A stretch of DNA of 35,679 nucleotides from Spirosoma endophyticum (GCF_900112365.1 NZ_FOLQ01000037.1:1-35679), one strand, 5' to 3'. Numbered from the stretch's first letter, positions 7,158-15,367 are shown. A program made the numbers and translations. The notes: generated by a model not told the origin, from the letters alone.

Positions 7158-7421
7158 ACTACGCGTACTGTTCCTGTTACACAATCCATGTGAAGCGATT
7201 AGTCTAAAATCAACCCCTCACTATAAGCTCTGAATACAGGTCCAACTGTCGGTTGGAAAATGGTGAAGACAGTTGCTGAACGATCCGTGATCAGGTTCGT
7301 TGCTGCCAAAGCCCTTCAAGAAAGTAGCGTACAGTAGTAACTAGCGTAGATCTTGAGGTGAATAGACTGAGTTTTACTGGATGTCGGTGAAGGTATGTTT
7401 AGTCCTAGTGGTAATAGCGAA

Positions 7422-7463
7422 GCGTATGCTACGGCTAGTACCGCGGTGGCGTACCACTTGACA
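7422..7463 (+). repeat. 42-bp REP-like repeat, copy 1
   Basis: Identical over 42 bp to 13393-13434. It contains GTACCGC...GCGTAC, which can fold into an imperfect hairpin. In both places a GTCTCA palindrome follows about 100 bp downstream in the same orientation. Confidence 0.8.
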
Positions 7464-7522
7464 ATTAGTAAAACCAGCCGTTTAATGAAAAGCCTGAATG
7501 GGCCTTTACAGGGATACTCGTC

Positions 7523-7549
7523 GTCTCATGTGGCAGCGAATTGTGAGAC
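7523..7549 (+). repeat. GTCTCA-N15-TGAGAC inverted-repeat element
   Basis: Perfect 6-bp arms with a 15-bp centre containing AGCG. Very similar to 24228-24254 on the other strand, where the identity continues for about 11 bp beyond the element (AGTGATTTTTT). Related copies lie at 13499, 15532, 17793 and 20196. Confidence 0.7.
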
Positions 7550-7554
7550 AGTGA

Positions 7555-7722
7555 TTTTTTAATATTTGTCCAACGCCATCAGTCGCATACGCTAGCCATC
7601 ACACATGCCCGCGTTGTCAGCAAACCGAACGGGTTGAAGCCATTAAGACACAACGCCGAACATACTATATTTTCCGCAAAATGATTCGGAGTTTAATTGA
7701 AGGGGATCGGGTAGGCGGATAG
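7555..7722 (+). CDS. Possible remnant with a zinc-ribbon-like motif
   Basis: A 55-codon open frame with no clear start. It reads HHTCPRCQQTERVEAIKTQR and ends with FRKMIRSLIEGDRVGG and a TAG. CPRC followed by charged residues is typical of half a zinc ribbon, but a second cysteine pair is absent. No family is recognised. It may be a broken gene or a chance frame. Confidence 0.18.
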   Translation, partial: FFNICPTPSVAYASHHTCPRCQQTERVEAIKTQRRTYYIFRKMIRSLIEGDRVGG

Positions 7723-7911
7723 GATGCAAAGTTTCTACATATCAATCTGTAGCCTACGAATGCCTCTTACGCTACGTAGGCGAACCTATTGTCTTCGGCT
7801 GAGCTGTTAACACACGAGGAAGATCATGTTTACCTTGACCTCTCAGGTACTGCGTCCAGTTAAATGGAGCAGGTCCAAGACCAGATTTATACGCGCAAGC
7901 CTGCTTAGACA

Positions 7912-8262
7912 CTAGCTTTCCTTAATTTTCTGTCGATGCAACATACCCCAGTCAATCATCGACTGAATCATCGGAACAAGGGTTTTACAATAGTCCGTGA
8001 CTTCGTATTCGATACGCACAGGTGTTTCGGCATAGACGGTTCGGGTGATTAATCGATTCATTTCCATCTCTTTCAGTTCACGGGCAAGCATCCTAGATGT
8101 AATGCCGGTCACACTGCGTTCTATTTCTCGAAAACGTTGACGATTGGCCGAACAGATCGCATGGATAATGGGTATTTTCCATTTACCGCCAATGACGTAA
8201 AGCGTATCCAGCAACGCGTCAAATTCTTTAGCTTTTGTCGATTGATCAATGTCGCGTACCAT
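7912..8262 (-). CDS. HxlR (DUF24) family regulator
   Basis: 116 residues. The winged-helix core is YVIGGKWKIPIIHAI, then FREIERSVTGITSRMLARELKEME, the wing with TPVRIEYEVT, and the end helix DWGMLHRQ. It lacks the N-terminal Cys-Pro seen in the other HxlR protein at 1254-1625; its only cysteines are in HAICSANRQ and near TDYCKTL. It therefore probably senses something else or by another route. It is divergent from an SDR gene across 81 bp with paired GTATA half-sites and two back-to-back -7 boxes, so it very likely controls that gene and itself. Confidence 0.9.
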   Translation of the reverse strand: MVRDIDQSTKAKEFDALLDTLYVIGGKWKIPIIHAICSANRQRFREIERSVTGITSRMLARELKEMEMNRLITRTVYAETPVRIEYEVTDYCKTLVPMIQSMIDWGMLHRQKIKES

Positions 8263-8275
8263 ACTTAATACGTGC

Positions 8276-8317
8276 TATACTCGGTTATACCGCTTACAAA
8301 TGTATAGCAAGTATAAC
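8276..8317. promoter_or_regulatory. Paired GTATA/TATAC operator sites between HxlR and SDR genes
   Basis: Site 1 (8276-8289) is TATACT-CG-GTTATA; site 2 (8302-8317) is GTATAGCAAGTATAAC. In inverted orientation both read GTATA-N4/5-GTATA, like the palindrome in the other HxlR divergon at 1648-1661. Site 2 abuts the -7 box of the SDR gene, the expected place for a repressor. Confidence 0.5.
8297..8304 (-). promoter_or_regulatory. -7 promoter box of the HxlR gene (TACATTTG)
   Basis: CAAATGTA on the plus strand reads TACATTTG on the minus strand and fits TAnnTTTG. It lies about 35 nt upstream of the HxlR start, between the two operator-like sites. Confidence 0.4.
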
Positions 8318-8318
8318 C

Positions 8319-8326
8319 TACATTTG
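8319..8326 (+). promoter_or_regulatory. -7 promoter box of the SDR gene (TACATTTG)
   Basis: TACATTTG fits TAnnTTTG, 17 nt upstream of the ATG at 8344 and directly downstream of the operator-like site at 8302-8317. An AAGG just before the ATG may act in ribosome binding. Confidence 0.45.
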
Positions 8327-8343
8327 ATGAATTAACGACAAGG

Positions 8344-9087
8344 ATGAAAAAATTTGACAATAAGATAGCCGTCATTACCGGTGGAAATAGTGGCATGGGG
8401 TATGGAACCGCTAAGGTTCTGAAGGAAATGGGTGCTACCGTTATTATTACCGGAAGGAGACAAGAGGCTATTGATCAAGCCGCCCAAGAACTGGGTGTTA
8501 TCGCCATTTTATCCGATCAGGCAAAGCTGGAGGATATCGATAGGCTGGTCAGCGAGGTGACAGAAAAATTTGGGAAGGTTGACATCCTCTATATCAATGC
8601 GGGCGTATCCGGTACATCGTCAATTGAACGGGAAACACCCGAAAACTTCGACACGATCAACAACATTAATTATAAGGGCGTTTTCTTCACGTTGAGCAAA
8701 TTCATTCCCTATCTTAACGATGGCGCTTCCGTTGTCGTTTTATCCTCTGTCCTGGCTTCTACGGTAAGCCCAGGTTTGAGTGTTTACAGCGCCAGCAAAG
8801 CGGCGGTTAATTCGATCGTCAAAACAGCGGCCTTGGAACTGGCATCCAGAAAGATAAGGGTGAATTCGATTAGTCCGGGCGCCATTGATACCGAATTATT
8901 TAGCAAAATGGGCATGGCTGATGAGGCCTTAAATGGCCTGACTGACTACCTGATTAGCTTGACGCCTTTGGGCCGTATCGGAAAGCCTAAGGAAATAGGT
9001 CAACTCGTTGCCTTCCTGTCCAGTGATGAAGCCTCATTCATTACCGGTTCAGATCATATTATTGATGGTGGATCGACGCTTCTTTGA
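8344..9087 (+). CDS. Classical short-chain dehydrogenase/reductase
   Basis: 247 residues, the standard classical SDR length. The cofactor loop TGGNSGMGYG starts at residue 12, NAG is at about 85-87, the catalytic serine is in VVLSS (134/135), and Y148-S-A-S-K152 is the active-site pair. PGAIDTELF and ITGSDHIIDGG are the usual C-terminal marks. GRRQ after the second strand suggests NADP(H). The enzyme should interconvert a carbonyl and an alcohol; the substrate cannot be read from the sequence. It is divergent from an HxlR regulator, with the promoter overlapped by operator-like repeats, and is closed by a strong terminator at 9121-9170, so it is a single-gene unit. Confidence 0.9.
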   Translation: MKKFDNKIAVITGGNSGMGYGTAKVLKEMGATVIITGRRQEAIDQAAQELGVIAILSDQAKLEDIDRLVSEVTEKFGKVDILYINAGVSGTSSIERETPENFDTINNINYKGVFFTLSKFIPYLNDGASVVVLSSVLASTVSPGLSVYSASKAAVNSIVKTAALELASRKIRVNSISPGAIDTELFSKMGMADEALNGLTDYLISLTPLGRIGKPKEIGQLVAFLSSDEASFITGSDHIIDGGSTLL

Positions 9088-9120
9088 GCGATTTAATAAA
9101 TCAAAATCGTACCAGTCGCC

Positions 9121-9170
9121 AAAAGCCCCCAGTTTGTTAGCGGTAATACGCTAACAAACTGGGGGCTTTT
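9121..9170 (+). terminator. Strong 22-bp hairpin terminator, probably bidirectional
   Basis: A perfect 22-bp stem (9121-9142 with 9149-9170), 6-nt loop, AAAA at the base and TTTT at the end. It lies 33 bp after the SDR gene and about 77 bp after the end of the leftward saccharopine-dehydrogenase-like gene, so it can serve both. Confidence 0.85.
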
Positions 9171-9247
9171 ATTTACATGGCAATGTGCTATTTTATGCCA
9201 ATGATCTACGACCGTATTACCAAATGGGCAAGAGGGTAAGAGCAGTC

Positions 9248-10249
9248 TTAAAAGTCAGTAACGTTCACAACGGGTAGTGAGGTCAATAACGCTGCACCAT
9301 AGGCCGAAGCCGGCGATTGAAACCCAGTTTTTACTGATCCGTTCAGGACGCGGCTTACAATCTCGACGGCGGATGAAGCCGTCGGCATATAACCGGCCGG
9401 CATATCGGCCATCGACCTGACTATAGTTCCGTCTTCACCGGTAACTTCTATCAGAATCGTACTTCGTTCAGTTGTTAAATCTGCCGGGGAATGTCCTTCT
9501 GTCAAAACACCTTCCTTGGCCGAGTTTGCCGGGAGCGCCAGTTTAAAATATTCCTCAATATCAGGAATACCCGTTGATTTGAAACTGAGCACGACGCCAC
9601 CCAATGGCAGTAAAGAAAACTCCTCCGGGCCGTTGCCAACATCAAATGAAGCCGATTGAGCTTCACTTAATTTTATTAGCTCCCCATTTTTCCTGACCAA
9701 TAGCCCTGCGCCAATAATATTAGCACTGCTGGCCACCGAACCCGGTGTAAACCCGCCCGAATAGGTAAACGCTACCCGAAGGGCAACCGGATTTTTTACC
9801 CGTTGAGCCGTATGGACAACCAATGGATCATACGTCGTAAATAAGCCTGATCCGGACATTACCATGATACCTGCTGCAGTGGCGGCAGCATCTTTACGTT
9901 CGGCCAGACGATAAATATCCACTTCCGCAGTAATATCGACGTAATGCACTTTAAATGTAATGCAGGCATCCATCGCCTGATTTGCCGTTTGGCTGAACGG
10001 ACCTGCAATATTTAGCAAGGCTGTTTTACCTTCTAAACCTTTCTCCCATCCGTCAATATCATCAACAGAAAATACATGATAGGGAACAGTCAATTCAGCT
10101 GATAGCGCGGCTAACTTATCTTTGTTTCTGCCTGCAATGTCGAAGTCGAGACCGCGTCGGGCTGCTTCATGGACAACCAAACTGCCGGTGAATCCGGTTG
10201 CTCCGTAAATCAGTAGTTTGCCTTGCGTGGTGTTACTTATAGTTGTCAT
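9248..10249 (-). CDS. Saccharopine dehydrogenase-like NAD(P)-binding protein
   Basis: 333 residues. LLIYGATGFTGSLVVHEAARRG (about 12-33) and DIAGRNKDKL form the Rossmann nucleotide site; LLNIAGPFSQTANQAMDACI and HYVDITAEVD follow the saccharopine-dehydrogenase-like (trans-acting enoyl-reductase) layout. The true lysine-pathway enzyme is not implied. It lies 66 bp downstream of an AraC gene on the same strand and may be the last gene of the operon starting at 13128, or the regulated target of that AraC protein. The substrate is unknown. Confidence 0.8.
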   Translation of the reverse strand: MTTISNTTQGKLLIYGATGFTGSLVVHEAARRGLDFDIAGRNKDKLAALSAELTVPYHVFSVDDIDGWEKGLEGKTALLNIAGPFSQTANQAMDACITFKVHYVDITAEVDIYRLAERKDAAATAAGIMVMSGSGLFTTYDPLVVHTAQRVKNPVALRVAFTYSGGFTPGSVASSANIIGAGLLVRKNGELIKLSEAQSASFDVGNGPEEFSLLPLGGVVLSFKSTGIPDIEEYFKLALPANSAKEGVLTEGHSPADLTTERSTILIEVTGEDGTIVRSMADMPAGYMPTASSAVEIVSRVLNGSVKTGFQSPASAYGAALLTSLPVVNVTDF

Positions 10250-10315
10250 AAAGGAATTATCAACATGTTGAGGATTTTGAATGGTCGATCCATGCCGAAT
10301 TTCCCGGAAACACGC

Positions 10316-11233
10316 TTAATTGTTTACCGATTGCCGGTACTCAAGTGGGGAAATTTTAGTTTTGCTTTTGAAAAGTTTGTTGAAAGATTGGGGATACTCA
10401 AAACCGAGTTGATAGGCAATTTCAGCAATCGTCGCATTGGTGGTGCTCAAAATATCCTTTGCCCTATCAATCAGTTTATTATGAATATGTTGCTGGGTCG
10501 TTTGTCCCGTAAGCGAACGAAGCATATCGCTCAGGTAACGGGGTGAAACGTTGAGGTGATCGGCTAGTTGCTGCACCGTTGGCGGTCCTTCGAACAGCGA
10601 TTTTTCTGCTTCAAAAAAATCAGCCAGATACGATTCCATTTCGACGATCAAATCATTATGGACTACTTTGCGGGTGATGAACTGGCGATTGTAAAAACGA
10701 TTACTATAATTCAGCAGCAGTTCTATTTGCGTCACCAGAACATCCTGGCTGAAATGATCGATGTTCGTATCCAGCTCTATCGCTATTGCATCAAATACCG
10801 GAAAAATAAGCTTCTTTTCCTTGTCGGATAAATACAATGCTTCGGCAACGGAATAAGCGAAAAAACCATATTTGCCGATGTGTTTTCCAAGTGGATAGTT
10901 GCGGATGAAATCCGGATGGAACAACAATGTATAACCGCTGTAATCTTTTTCTTCTTCGGCAGCCGCTATCACCTGGTTCGGGGCCGTAAACGAAAGGCCA
11001 CCTTCTTCAAAATCATAGTATCCTTGCCCGTACCGGATTTGCCCGGCAAAATGTTTTTTGAAGGATATTTTGTAAAAATTCAGTACATAACCTTTGCCAA
11101 GATGCTCGGTGTCTGCCCGTATATCTTGATAATCAACCAGCGCTACCAGCGGATGCATAGGTTTGGGAAGCTGCAAAAACCGGAGCAGTTCGGATATGCT
11201 TTGAATGAGGTGCGGAGAGTGCTCCTTTTTCAT
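10316..11233 (-). CDS. AraC family transcriptional regulator
   Basis: 305 residues. The N-terminal part has an AraC-type cupin-like ligand domain (YGQGYYDFEEGGLSFTAPNQ), then the double helix-turn-helix of the last 100 residues: TVQQLADHLNVSPRYLSDML and TIAEIAYQLGFEYPQSFNKLFKSKT. It is a close paralogue of the AraC protein at 16781-17701; both carry the NRFYNRQFITR / KRFYHRQFITR segment. It overlaps the monooxygenase gene upstream by four bases, so it is translated as part of that operon and probably controls it. Confidence 0.92.
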   Translation of the reverse strand: MKKEHSPHLIQSISELLRFLQLPKPMHPLVALVDYQDIRADTEHLGKGYVLNFYKISFKKHFAGQIRYGQGYYDFEEGGLSFTAPNQVIAAAEEEKDYSGYTLLFHPDFIRNYPLGKHIGKYGFFAYSVAEALYLSDKEKKLIFPVFDAIAIELDTNIDHFSQDVLVTQIELLLNYSNRFYNRQFITRKVVHNDLIVEMESYLADFFEAEKSLFEGPPTVQQLADHLNVSPRYLSDMLRSLTGQTTQQHIHNKLIDRAKDILSTTNATIAEIAYQLGFEYPQSFNKLFKSKTKISPLEYRQSVNN

Positions 11234-11559
11234 GAGTGAGCGCTTTTTAGCTGGTGGTAAATAGGATATATAGTCCAGGAAACTGTTCCCTGATCGATTA
11301 AATCATGCACAGGAGAATCGGCAAGTTCATTCAGCAGCTTATGCAGGGCATTGGTTCCATCGGCCTGTGAGTTCCAGATCAGGGCATCGATAATTGTGCC
11401 GTCCGGTTGCCCGGCAATATGCCTGGATTGAAAACCCGGTTGCTTTTTTAGCCAGACATCCACCTCCGCATTAGCAGCCATAAAGTCCTGGTATGTTTTT
11501 CCCTTTGCCAATGTAAAGGTGGTCATCTCTAAACCACCGGGTTGTTTTGTCGCTGACAT
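11230..11559 (-). CDS. Small ABM-like (antibiotic biosynthesis monooxygenase-fold) protein
   Basis: 109 residues, consistent with a dimeric alpha/beta-barrel (ABM-like) protein: FTLAKGKTYQDFMAANAEVD, PGFQSRHIAGQPDGTIIDAL and VSWTIYPIYHQ. Members oxidise aromatics without a cofactor or simply bind small molecules; the catalytic residues are not conserved enough to choose. It starts 10 nt after the SDR stop and ends in a four-base overlap with the AraC gene, so it is firmly within the operon. An internal ATG (codon 12) is an alternative start. Confidence 0.6.
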   Translation of the reverse strand: MSATKQPGGLEMTTFTLAKGKTYQDFMAANAEVDVWLKKQPGFQSRHIAGQPDGTIIDALIWNSQADGTNALHKLLNELADSPVHDLIDQGTVSWTIYPIYHQLKSAHS

Positions 11560-11569
11560 GTTTTTGGGG

Positions 11570-12316
11570 TTAATAGGGTTGAGCCGTTGGCCGAATAATC
11601 AGTTCACTAATGTCAATATCCTGCGGCTGACTCATGGCATACGCCACGGCATGGGCAATTGCATCCGCTGAAATGGCCATACCTTCCATCCCCTTTACCA
11701 TTTCTTTTGCGTAAGGATCCGTGATCGCCTGGGTGAGTTCAGACTGAATGACACCCGGCGAGATGATGGTTGTTCGGATGTTGTAGGGTTTGACCTCCTG
11801 GCGTAATCCTTCCGAAAGCGCCCGGACGGCAAACTTAGTGGCTGAATACACCGCACTGGTCGGATCTACCCGGTGGCCAGACAAGGAGGAAACATTAATA
11901 AAATGACCTTCTTTGCGGGCTTTGAAATAAGGCAGTGCAGCGCCTATTCCATAAAGTATGCCCTTCAGGTTGGTATCGATCATGGCATCCCACTCCTCAA
12001 AGCGCAGTTCTTCCAGTTTGGATAACAACATCACCCCGGCATTATTGATCATCACATCCACCTGGCCAAAGGTATCCAATGTATGCTGGATGAGCCCATT
12101 AACCGATTCTTTTTGTGTAACGTCGGTGAGCCATACACTTGCGTTTCCCCCCTGAAAGGTAATCTGACTTTGCAGCTCGTCTAATTTATCCATCCGGCGT
12201 GCGCCCAGACTAACAATAACCCCCTGACTGGCCAGATACGTTGCGATGGCCTTGCCGATGCCGCTGCTTGCTCCGGTAATAACGGCCACTTTACCTCCTA
12301 AATTTATAGTTTTCAT
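11570..12316 (-). CDS. Classical SDR oxidoreductase
   Basis: 248 residues. TGASSGIGK at 15-23, GARRMDKL (NADP-type), NNAG at 91-94, catalytic Ser143/144 in NVSSLSG, Y157-S-A-T-K161, PGVIQSEL. It resembles the YdfG/serine-3-dehydrogenase-like branch acting on small hydroxy compounds, but the substrate is not determined. Its ATG overlaps the TGA of the preceding SDR gene (ATGA, 12313-12316), so the two enzymes are translationally coupled and likely act in one pathway. Confidence 0.9.
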   Translation of the reverse strand: MKTINLGGKVAVITGASSGIGKAIATYLASQGVIVSLGARRMDKLDELQSQITFQGGNASVWLTDVTQKESVNGLIQHTLDTFGQVDVMINNAGVMLLSKLEELRFEEWDAMIDTNLKGILYGIGAALPYFKARKEGHFINVSSLSGHRVDPTSAVYSATKFAVRALSEGLRQEVKPYNIRTTIISPGVIQSELTQAITDPYAKEMVKGMEGMAISADAIAHAVAYAMSQPQDIDISELIIRPTAQPY

Positions 12317-13128
12317 ACGTAGTTGATTTTGTAAAGTGCACTGATTTGTTCACTATGCGCCTGCAGACCGATTTGTCGACGAGTTTCATCAGCCGCTACC
12401 GCATCCGGGCCAGCCAGATACCGGAGTTGTAATTTGTTATCGGTGGCCGCTTCATAGATGATTTCGGCCATGGCTGCGGGATCGGAAAAGATGACATTTG
12501 TACTGCCATCGTCAAAGCCGGCAATCATCTTGTTCCAAAGGGGCGTGTAAGCCTCATGCGCGACATACGTCAGCGAACGCCCCACGTAATCCGTATTCAT
12601 CGCTCCGGGAGCAATGGTTTTAAAGCGAATGCCAAATTGATCAGTTTCGTAGTTCATGGCCTCGCTCCAGCCTTCCAGGGCAAATTTTGTGGCGCTATAA
12701 ATGGAGGCCAGTGGATTGGCCGCTATGCCAGCAGCCGATGTAATGGTCAGAAATAGCCCCTTCTTGTGGTGCTCTCTAAAATAGGTAATAAAAGGCTGGG
12801 ACACCCGAAATACGCCCAGTAAGTTGGTATCCAGTTGGCGCTTGATTTGATCCAGCGTGTAGGCTTCAAATCCGCCCACGAGTCCGAAGCCGGCATTATT
12901 GAGGACTACATCGACCCCCATTTCTAGGGCTTTCTGAATAGTTTGGCTCACCTGGTCGGCCTGGGTTACATCTAACGGTAAGAGGGTCACCCGATCCAAT
13001 TGAGTAAGCTCGGTTTCCTTTTCTGGATGGCGCATCGTGGCGATGACGTGCCAACCCTTGGCCTGAAATAAGTTAGCGGCTGCTTTTCCCAGTCCGGATG
13101 AGGCTCCGGTAATGAAGATGGTTTGCAT
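12313..13128 (-). CDS. SDR oxidoreductase, first gene of the operon
   Basis: Start chosen at the ATG at 13128, giving 271 residues, because the Rossmann strand MQTIFITGASSGLGK begins there; the frame extends 63 codons further upstream but that part has no SDR features. LNNAG (77-80), Ser131 in TITSAAG, Y144-S-A-T-K148 and PGAMNTDYVGRS are present. TMRHPEKE after the second strand favours NADP(H). Downstream follow a second SDR, an ABM-like protein and an AraC regulator in overlapping order. The 13129-13589 gap presumably holds the promoter. Confidence 0.88.
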   Translation of the reverse strand: MQTIFITGASSGLGKAAANLFQAKGWHVIATMRHPEKETELTQLDRVTLLPLDVTQADQVSQTIQKALEMGVDVVLNNAGFGLVGGFEAYTLDQIKRQLDTNLLGVFRVSQPFITYFREHHKKGLFLTITSAAGIAANPLASIYSATKFALEGWSEAMNYETDQFGIRFKTIAPGAMNTDYVGRSLTYVAHEAYTPLWNKMIAGFDDGSTNVIFSDPAAMAEIIYEAATDNKLQLRYLAGPDAVAADETRRQIGLQAHSEQISALYKINYV

Positions 13129-13392
13129 AATTCGTTTGTAGAGTTCCATGCAAAGGTCCACGGCTACCGCTTGATCCCTGTATCCATATTGGTCAATGGT
13201 GTGTCCAATAAAACGGGGTACTGTTTTATAAAGAAGAAACTGCGATTTAGAAAGGGATGGACGTCTTTTTGACAGAAAGACAATAGCAGGACTTAACCTA
13301 ACCAGGTAGGTCATCAACTAAAAGTGGACAGTTGTGGGTGATGTTTTTTGAACGTTATATCAACGTGACAAAAGGATCACTGTCTTGTTCTG

Positions 13393-13434
13393 GCGTATGC
13401 TACGGCTAGTACCGCGGTGGCGTACCACTTGACA
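13393..13434 (+). repeat. 42-bp REP-like repeat, copy 2
   Basis: Exact match to 7422-7463. A GTCTCA palindrome follows after 64 bp, in the same orientation as at the first copy. Confidence 0.8.
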
Positions 13435-13498
13435 GTTATTAAGACAATCCATCTCTAAAAATGCCCGGTTATCTGAGACGATACATGTAACCTTCTTC

Positions 13499-13525
13499 GT
13501 CTCAAGAGGGAGCGTTTGCTGAGAA
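13499..13525 (+). repeat. GTCTCA-N15-TGAGAA element with a second overlapping inverted repeat
   Basis: Same length as the 7523 copy (27 bp) with AGCG in the centre. Directly upstream, TGAGACGA (13474-13481) pairs with TCGTCTCA (13497-13504), giving three alternating half-sites that could form mutually exclusive hairpins. Confidence 0.6.
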
Positions 13526-13589
13526 ATAACAGGATATCCACCGCCAAACAGGATTTATGAAAACAGGGGCATTAGTGCTACCGATTCAG

Positions 13590-14240
13590 TTATATGTATA
13601 AATGCTTTTCGCCTCGCAGGGCGCGTTCCGCTAAAATCATGATCTTCAGATAAAAGTTGTCCAGCGAGGGGACAAAGTCAGTTTTTATAATGTCGAAAAT
13701 CGTTGGTTCGACTGCCCCATTTGGATTCAATCTCAATCCTGGGGCTGAGATCTTCTCAAGTTCGTCTGTAAACAGCGCAATGCCTTCCTGAACAGGTACA
13801 GCTACCAGGCCCGCTACTTCTCCCAATGCCATGCTATAATCCAGTAAACTTCGCCTATCGACTAAAAAGTAGACATCTTGGAATTCATAATTTAACGATG
13901 CTGGATCAAATTCATTCACGCACACGCGTAACCCTAATGGAATGAGGTCCGCTTCGGTCACCATAATCCCTAACTCTTCCTTGAGTTCACGAAGCCCACC
14001 TTCAATCCCTTCCCCTGCCATGTAATGCCCGGCGGCAGACGTATCGAATTTGCCGGGCCAGCTTTTGACGAAAGGATCTCTTTGTTGAAGCAAAATATAG
14101 TCTTCGCCCTTGGAGTCGGTATAGATTATCCAGCAATGAAACGATTTGTGCCAGTAACCATTTTTATGGACCTCACTTTTTGGCTTTATTAGGCCTGAAG
14201 CCTCACTAGTAGGCTTGTACACATCAAAGTACTCTTCCAT
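13590..14240 (-). CDS. NUDIX hydrolase, isopentenyl-diphosphate-isomerase-like branch
   Basis: 216 residues. HKSFHCWIIY and LLQQRDPFVKSWPGKFD are the typical lead-in of IDI-like NUDIX enzymes, followed by the box GHYMAGEGIEGGLRELKEEL. The glutamates of REL-KEEL coordinate metal for pyrophosphate hydrolysis. Between the first Glu and the RE pair there are six residues rather than the canonical seven, so the loop is one shorter. The C-terminal extension (about 60 residues) has no clear motif. It stands alone, not in an operon. Hydrolysis of a nucleoside-diphosphate-type or similar substrate is expected from the family; the exact one is unknown. Confidence 0.82.
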   Translation of the reverse strand: MEEYFDVYKPTSEASGLIKPKSEVHKNGYWHKSFHCWIIYTDSKGEDYILLQQRDPFVKSWPGKFDTSAAGHYMAGEGIEGGLRELKEELGIMVTEADLIPLGLRVCVNEFDPASLNYEFQDVYFLVDRRSLLDYSMALGEVAGLVAVPVQEGIALFTDELEKISAPGLRLNPNGAVEPTIFDIIKTDFVPSLDNFYLKIMILAERALRGEKHLYI

Positions 14241-14503
14241 TTGATTTAGTTTAAGCTTAAAAGTAATGCTTGATTTGTTTCGCCTTATAGCTCATTGGAG
14301 GCCACTTGGGCGTTTCAATGGGCCATTGGTTTGTGGCTAGTTTAACGCTTAGGTTGGATTAATTGAAGTCGAATTATCCAGATGGCCTGTTGACTTAGTA
14401 TTGCCCAATAACGATGGGCACTTAGTGAGCCGATGTACGTGTAGGTAGCGAATAGACTTAACCGTAGACGTTTATTAAGTTACCTCTGAATAACTAGTTG
14501 TTG
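14241..14503. other. Intergenic, nothing recognised
   Basis: AT-rich spacer between two leftward genes. No gene, clear terminator or repeat was identified. Confidence 0.4.
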
Positions 14504-15367
14504 TCAGCTTAAACTTAAGGCAATTATGCCACCTAAAATTAATCCACTTGCCATGAGCCTCCTTCGTCCATCTTCCTCATCGAATACTCTTGACCCCATA
14601 AAAACGCCTACTAAAATACTGGTTTCCCGGGCGGGTGCCACGACGGTTAAGGGCGCATATTTGAGTGCTTCCAAGACCAGTATGTAAGCGGCAGGGCTCA
14701 AGATAGCGATGGCTAGAATGAGCCACTTATGGAGCTTTATTTCTCGTTTTAGCTCGTCTTGTTTAGAAACTATGAAGGGAAAAAGCAGAACAGCGCCAAA
14801 CAGATTGGTGCCCAAGGTGAGTGGTAATGGCGATAGACTATAGGTTTTGACAGCAATGGTATCATTCAATGTGTATAAAGCAATGAACAAACCCGTGAGC
14901 ACGCCGTAGGTGATACCGGGTAGTAGTTTCTGGTTGTCTTCTTTCTTAAAGCTCAGGCCGGTGATCAGCAGCACGCCTGCGATAATAAGAAACAAGCCAA
15001 GCGTGGCCGTTATTCTCAGGGGTTCGTGTAAGAATACAATCGCCACGATGGATGAAAACAGCGGTCCTGATCCGCGGGCCAGGGGGTAGACCACGGAAAG
15101 ATCAGCCCTTCGATATCCCTTTTGTAAGACAATATAGTAACCGAGATGCAGGATGGCGCTGCTCAACGAAAACCACAGGAGTGGTGGTGAATTAATGGCA
15201 ACGCCCTGGTTCATTTGAAAGAGGAGCAGCGGTAAATACACCGCATTACTGGCGATATACATGAGCCAGATATAAGGCGTTTTACCTTGCGTTTTTTTGG
15301 AAAGTAGATTCCAGGAAGCGTGTAAAACCGCAGCCGTGAGTACCAGGGATAAAACGTATAAACTCAT
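14504..15367 (-). CDS. EamA/DMT family transporter (10 TM)
   Basis: 287 residues, very hydrophobic, with two EamA repeats giving about ten membrane helices. HASWNLLSKKTQGK near the start and YPLARGSGPLFSS before the fourth helix are typical of EamA exporters; the second half repeats with ATETSI-like APARETSILVG. These inner-membrane carriers export metabolites or drugs. The substrate is unknown. It is divergent from the amidohydrolase gene over a 385-bp gap. Confidence 0.88.
   Translation of the reverse strand: MSLYVLSLVLTAAVLHASWNLLSKKTQGKTPYIWLMYIASNAVYLPLLLFQMNQGVAINSPPLLWFSLSSAILHLGYYIVLQKGYRRADLSVVYPLARGSGPLFSSIVAIVFLHEPLRITATLGLFLIIAGVLLITGLSFKKEDNQKLLPGITYGVLTGLFIALYTLNDTIAVKTYSLSPLPLTLGTNLFGAVLLFPFIVSKQDELKREIKLHKWLILAIAILSPAAYILVLEALKYAPLTVVAPARETSILVGVFMGSRVFDEEDGRRRLMASGLILGGIIALSLS

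Larger units (their letters stand above)
7158..7911. other. 750-bp intergenic region with two repeat elements
   Basis: No confident gene. It contains a 42-bp repeat at 7422-7463, shared exactly with 13393-13434; the GTCTCA...TGAGAC palindrome at 7523-7549; and a 55-codon frame with a CPRC motif at 7555-7722. The remaining sequence (7158-7421 and 7723-7911) shows nothing recognised. Confidence 0.5.
13129..13589. other. Intergenic region with 42-bp repeat, palindromes and the likely operon promoter
   Basis: Contains the second 42-bp repeat (13393-13434), TGAGACGA...TCGTCTCA (13474-13504) and the overlapping GTCTCA...TGAGAA element (13499-13525). No gene is supported; the N-terminal extension of the SDR frame lies at 13129-13317. 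Confidence 0.45.

Noticed and set aside
9248..10249. Lysine-biosynthesis saccharopine dehydrogenase
   Set aside because: Only the Rossmann layout is shared; context and length fit the uncharacterised enoyl-reductase-like group.
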